Positions 37,294-37,819 of a DNA stretch of 37,819 bases are shown piece by piece. The stretch comes from DATKKG01 sp035543015. GTDB lineage: Archaea; Thermoproteota; Nitrososphaeria; Conexivisphaerales; DTJL01. The notes under the pieces are model-generated. The model ran no database searches, was not told the origin of the DNA, and saw only the letters and a list, made by a program, of their open reading frames with translations. The position numbers and the translations under genes were made by a program. Within the stretch, counting starts at the first letter, position 1. Each line of letters begins with the position of its first letter. The stretch covers positions 1-37,819 of the forward strand of contig DATKKG010000027.1 of the NCBI GenBank assembly GCA_035543015.1, read 5' to 3'.

Positions 37294-37743
37294 AACCGTT
37301 TGTGCCCCTTTCGGTTCTCATTCCTTCGCACGGTGCGTATATGAGGGTTTTCGACGATAATCCGTGAGCGTGGCGCCGAAGGGTAAGCTCACACGCAGAC
37401 ATGCTCTCACAAGCGCCGCTCCCCCGATCCTATTCACGTTGCTCCACACCCTTCTCTTCCGACAACCTTCAATCGATGGACGTTCCCATCGCCCAAGAGC
37501 GGCGAAACCACTTGGCAGTTCGCAACATCATACGCGTGACCTGAAGACTCGTGGTATCAGATTCTGCCTCGGCACCTCTCTCCTGGATACGCGATCGGAC
37601 AGGCCCGAATTGAAAGCCGACATTCCCTCAGGAAGATGCCGAATGACCAGCCATCGGCGGCGGATCGCTACGTGGGCGCACCTCATGCTCAACGTATAAA
37701 TCGATGCGGGGGATTCAAGTTCCGCGTATCGGGAGTCGTCGCG
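37294..37743. other. 450-bp gap between hypA and hypF
   Basis: No gene here is convincing. GTGCGTATATGAG (37331-37343) is a good TATA element placed about 27 bases before GTG 37364, which opens a 111-codon frame to 37699. That frame is rich in Arg, Ser and His, has lower third-position G/C than neighbours and matches no family I know. It may be chance, a decayed gene or the DNA of an untranslated RNA. The hypF promoter occupies the right end. Confidence 0.4.
37695..37700 (+). promoter_or_regulatory. TATA box of hypF
   Basis: TATAAA about 47 bases before ATG 37744 gives a leader of roughly 20 bases, in which GGGAG (37731-37735) is eight bases from the ATG. Confidence 0.65.
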
Positions 37744-37819
37744 ATGAGGGCCCTGGAGCTGACAATCACCGGAGTCGTCCAGGGGGTCGGATTCAGGCCC
37801 TTCATCTACAGGTTGGCCA
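37744..37819 (+). CDS. hypF: HypF, carbamoyltransferase for hydrogenase maturation (5' part only)
   Basis: The first 25 codons are present before the window ends. The sequence TITGVVQGVGFRPFIYRLA is the acylphosphatase-like N-terminal domain of HypF, with the conserved GVGFRP phosphate loop. Full HypF (about 750 residues) converts carbamoyl phosphate to a thiocarbamate on HypE, the source of the cyanide ligands of the NiFe centre. A free acylphosphatase (about 90 residues) starts the same way, but the position next to hypA, hypB and the hydrogenase favours HypF. It is divergent from hypAB. Confidence 0.8.
   Translation, partial: MRALELTITGVVQGVGFRPFIYRLA

Noticed and set aside
1..37819. CRISPR array, IS element or integrase
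   Set aside because: No regularly spaced direct repeats of CRISPR type and no transposase or recombinase frame was found; the four 16-bp repeats are irregularly spaced.

Overview
The window is archaeal, GC-rich and gene-dense. Evidence: a eukaryote-like RNA polymerase operon with Rpo5/RpoH, an unsplit RpoB and an unsplit RpoA (A' and A'' fused); archaeal L30e, NusA-like, S12, S7 and EF-1A; TATA boxes about 25-28 bases before start codons with no leader; many TTG starts; three tRNA genes with bulge-helix-bulge introns; and an ESCRT-III/CdvB-like gene. Fused RpoA plus CdvB is known from the Thaumarchaeota/Aigarchaeota group (class Nitrososphaeria in the broad sense). A group-3b type [NiFe] hydrogenase suggests a lineage that is not an ammonia oxidiser. 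The placement is inference.

Layout. 1-8.5 kb: tRNA-Val(TAC), a nitrilase/amidotransferase pair, small redox and hydrolase genes (OsmC, flavin/F420-type split barrel, metallo-beta-lactamase), a three-gene membrane cluster of unknown role, a PPC/DUF296 protein, an ESCRT-III-like protein, a membrane-anchored CAP-domain protein and a zinc-ribbon unknown. 8.5-11.5 kb: a tRNA-Asp(GTC) with an intron in its T arm, then a divergent pair of metal-transporter genes (VIT1/CCC1 family and a CDF with three tandem C-terminal domains) sharing a palindrome-bearing intergenic region. 11.7-13.7 kb: a secreted beta-propeller with a sorting-type C terminus, two tiny leaderless genes (a secreted peptide and a single-pass membrane protein) bracketed by three copies of a 16-base repeat, and an intron-bearing tRNA-Lys(TTT). 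13.7-14.8 kb: an N-acetylornithine-carbamoyltransferase-like enzyme.

15.0-25.8 kb is the transcription/translation block rpo5-rpoB-rpoA-rpl30e-nusA-like-rps12-rps7-tuf, all on the + strand, with a second promoter before rps12 and another before tuf. The rps7 reading frame lacks a normal start codon. 25.8-29.1 kb: adenine deaminase and malic enzyme, divergently transcribed.

29.3-33.3 kb: a cytosolic NAD(P)-linked [NiFe] hydrogenase operon, transcribed hydB-hydG-hydD-hydA on the minus strand. 33.3-34.0 kb: an AT-richer gap with a fourth copy of the 16-base repeat, then tRNA-Lys(CTT) carrying two introns. 34.1-36.1 kb: a two-gene ABC exporter. 36.1-37.8 kb: maturation genes hypA and a Mrp/MinD-type hypB on the minus strand and the first 25 codons of hypF at the right edge. 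The hydrogenase structural genes, nickel-insertion genes and hypF thus lie within about 8.5 kb and probably serve one H2-metabolising module. No CRISPR array, transposase or integrase was seen.
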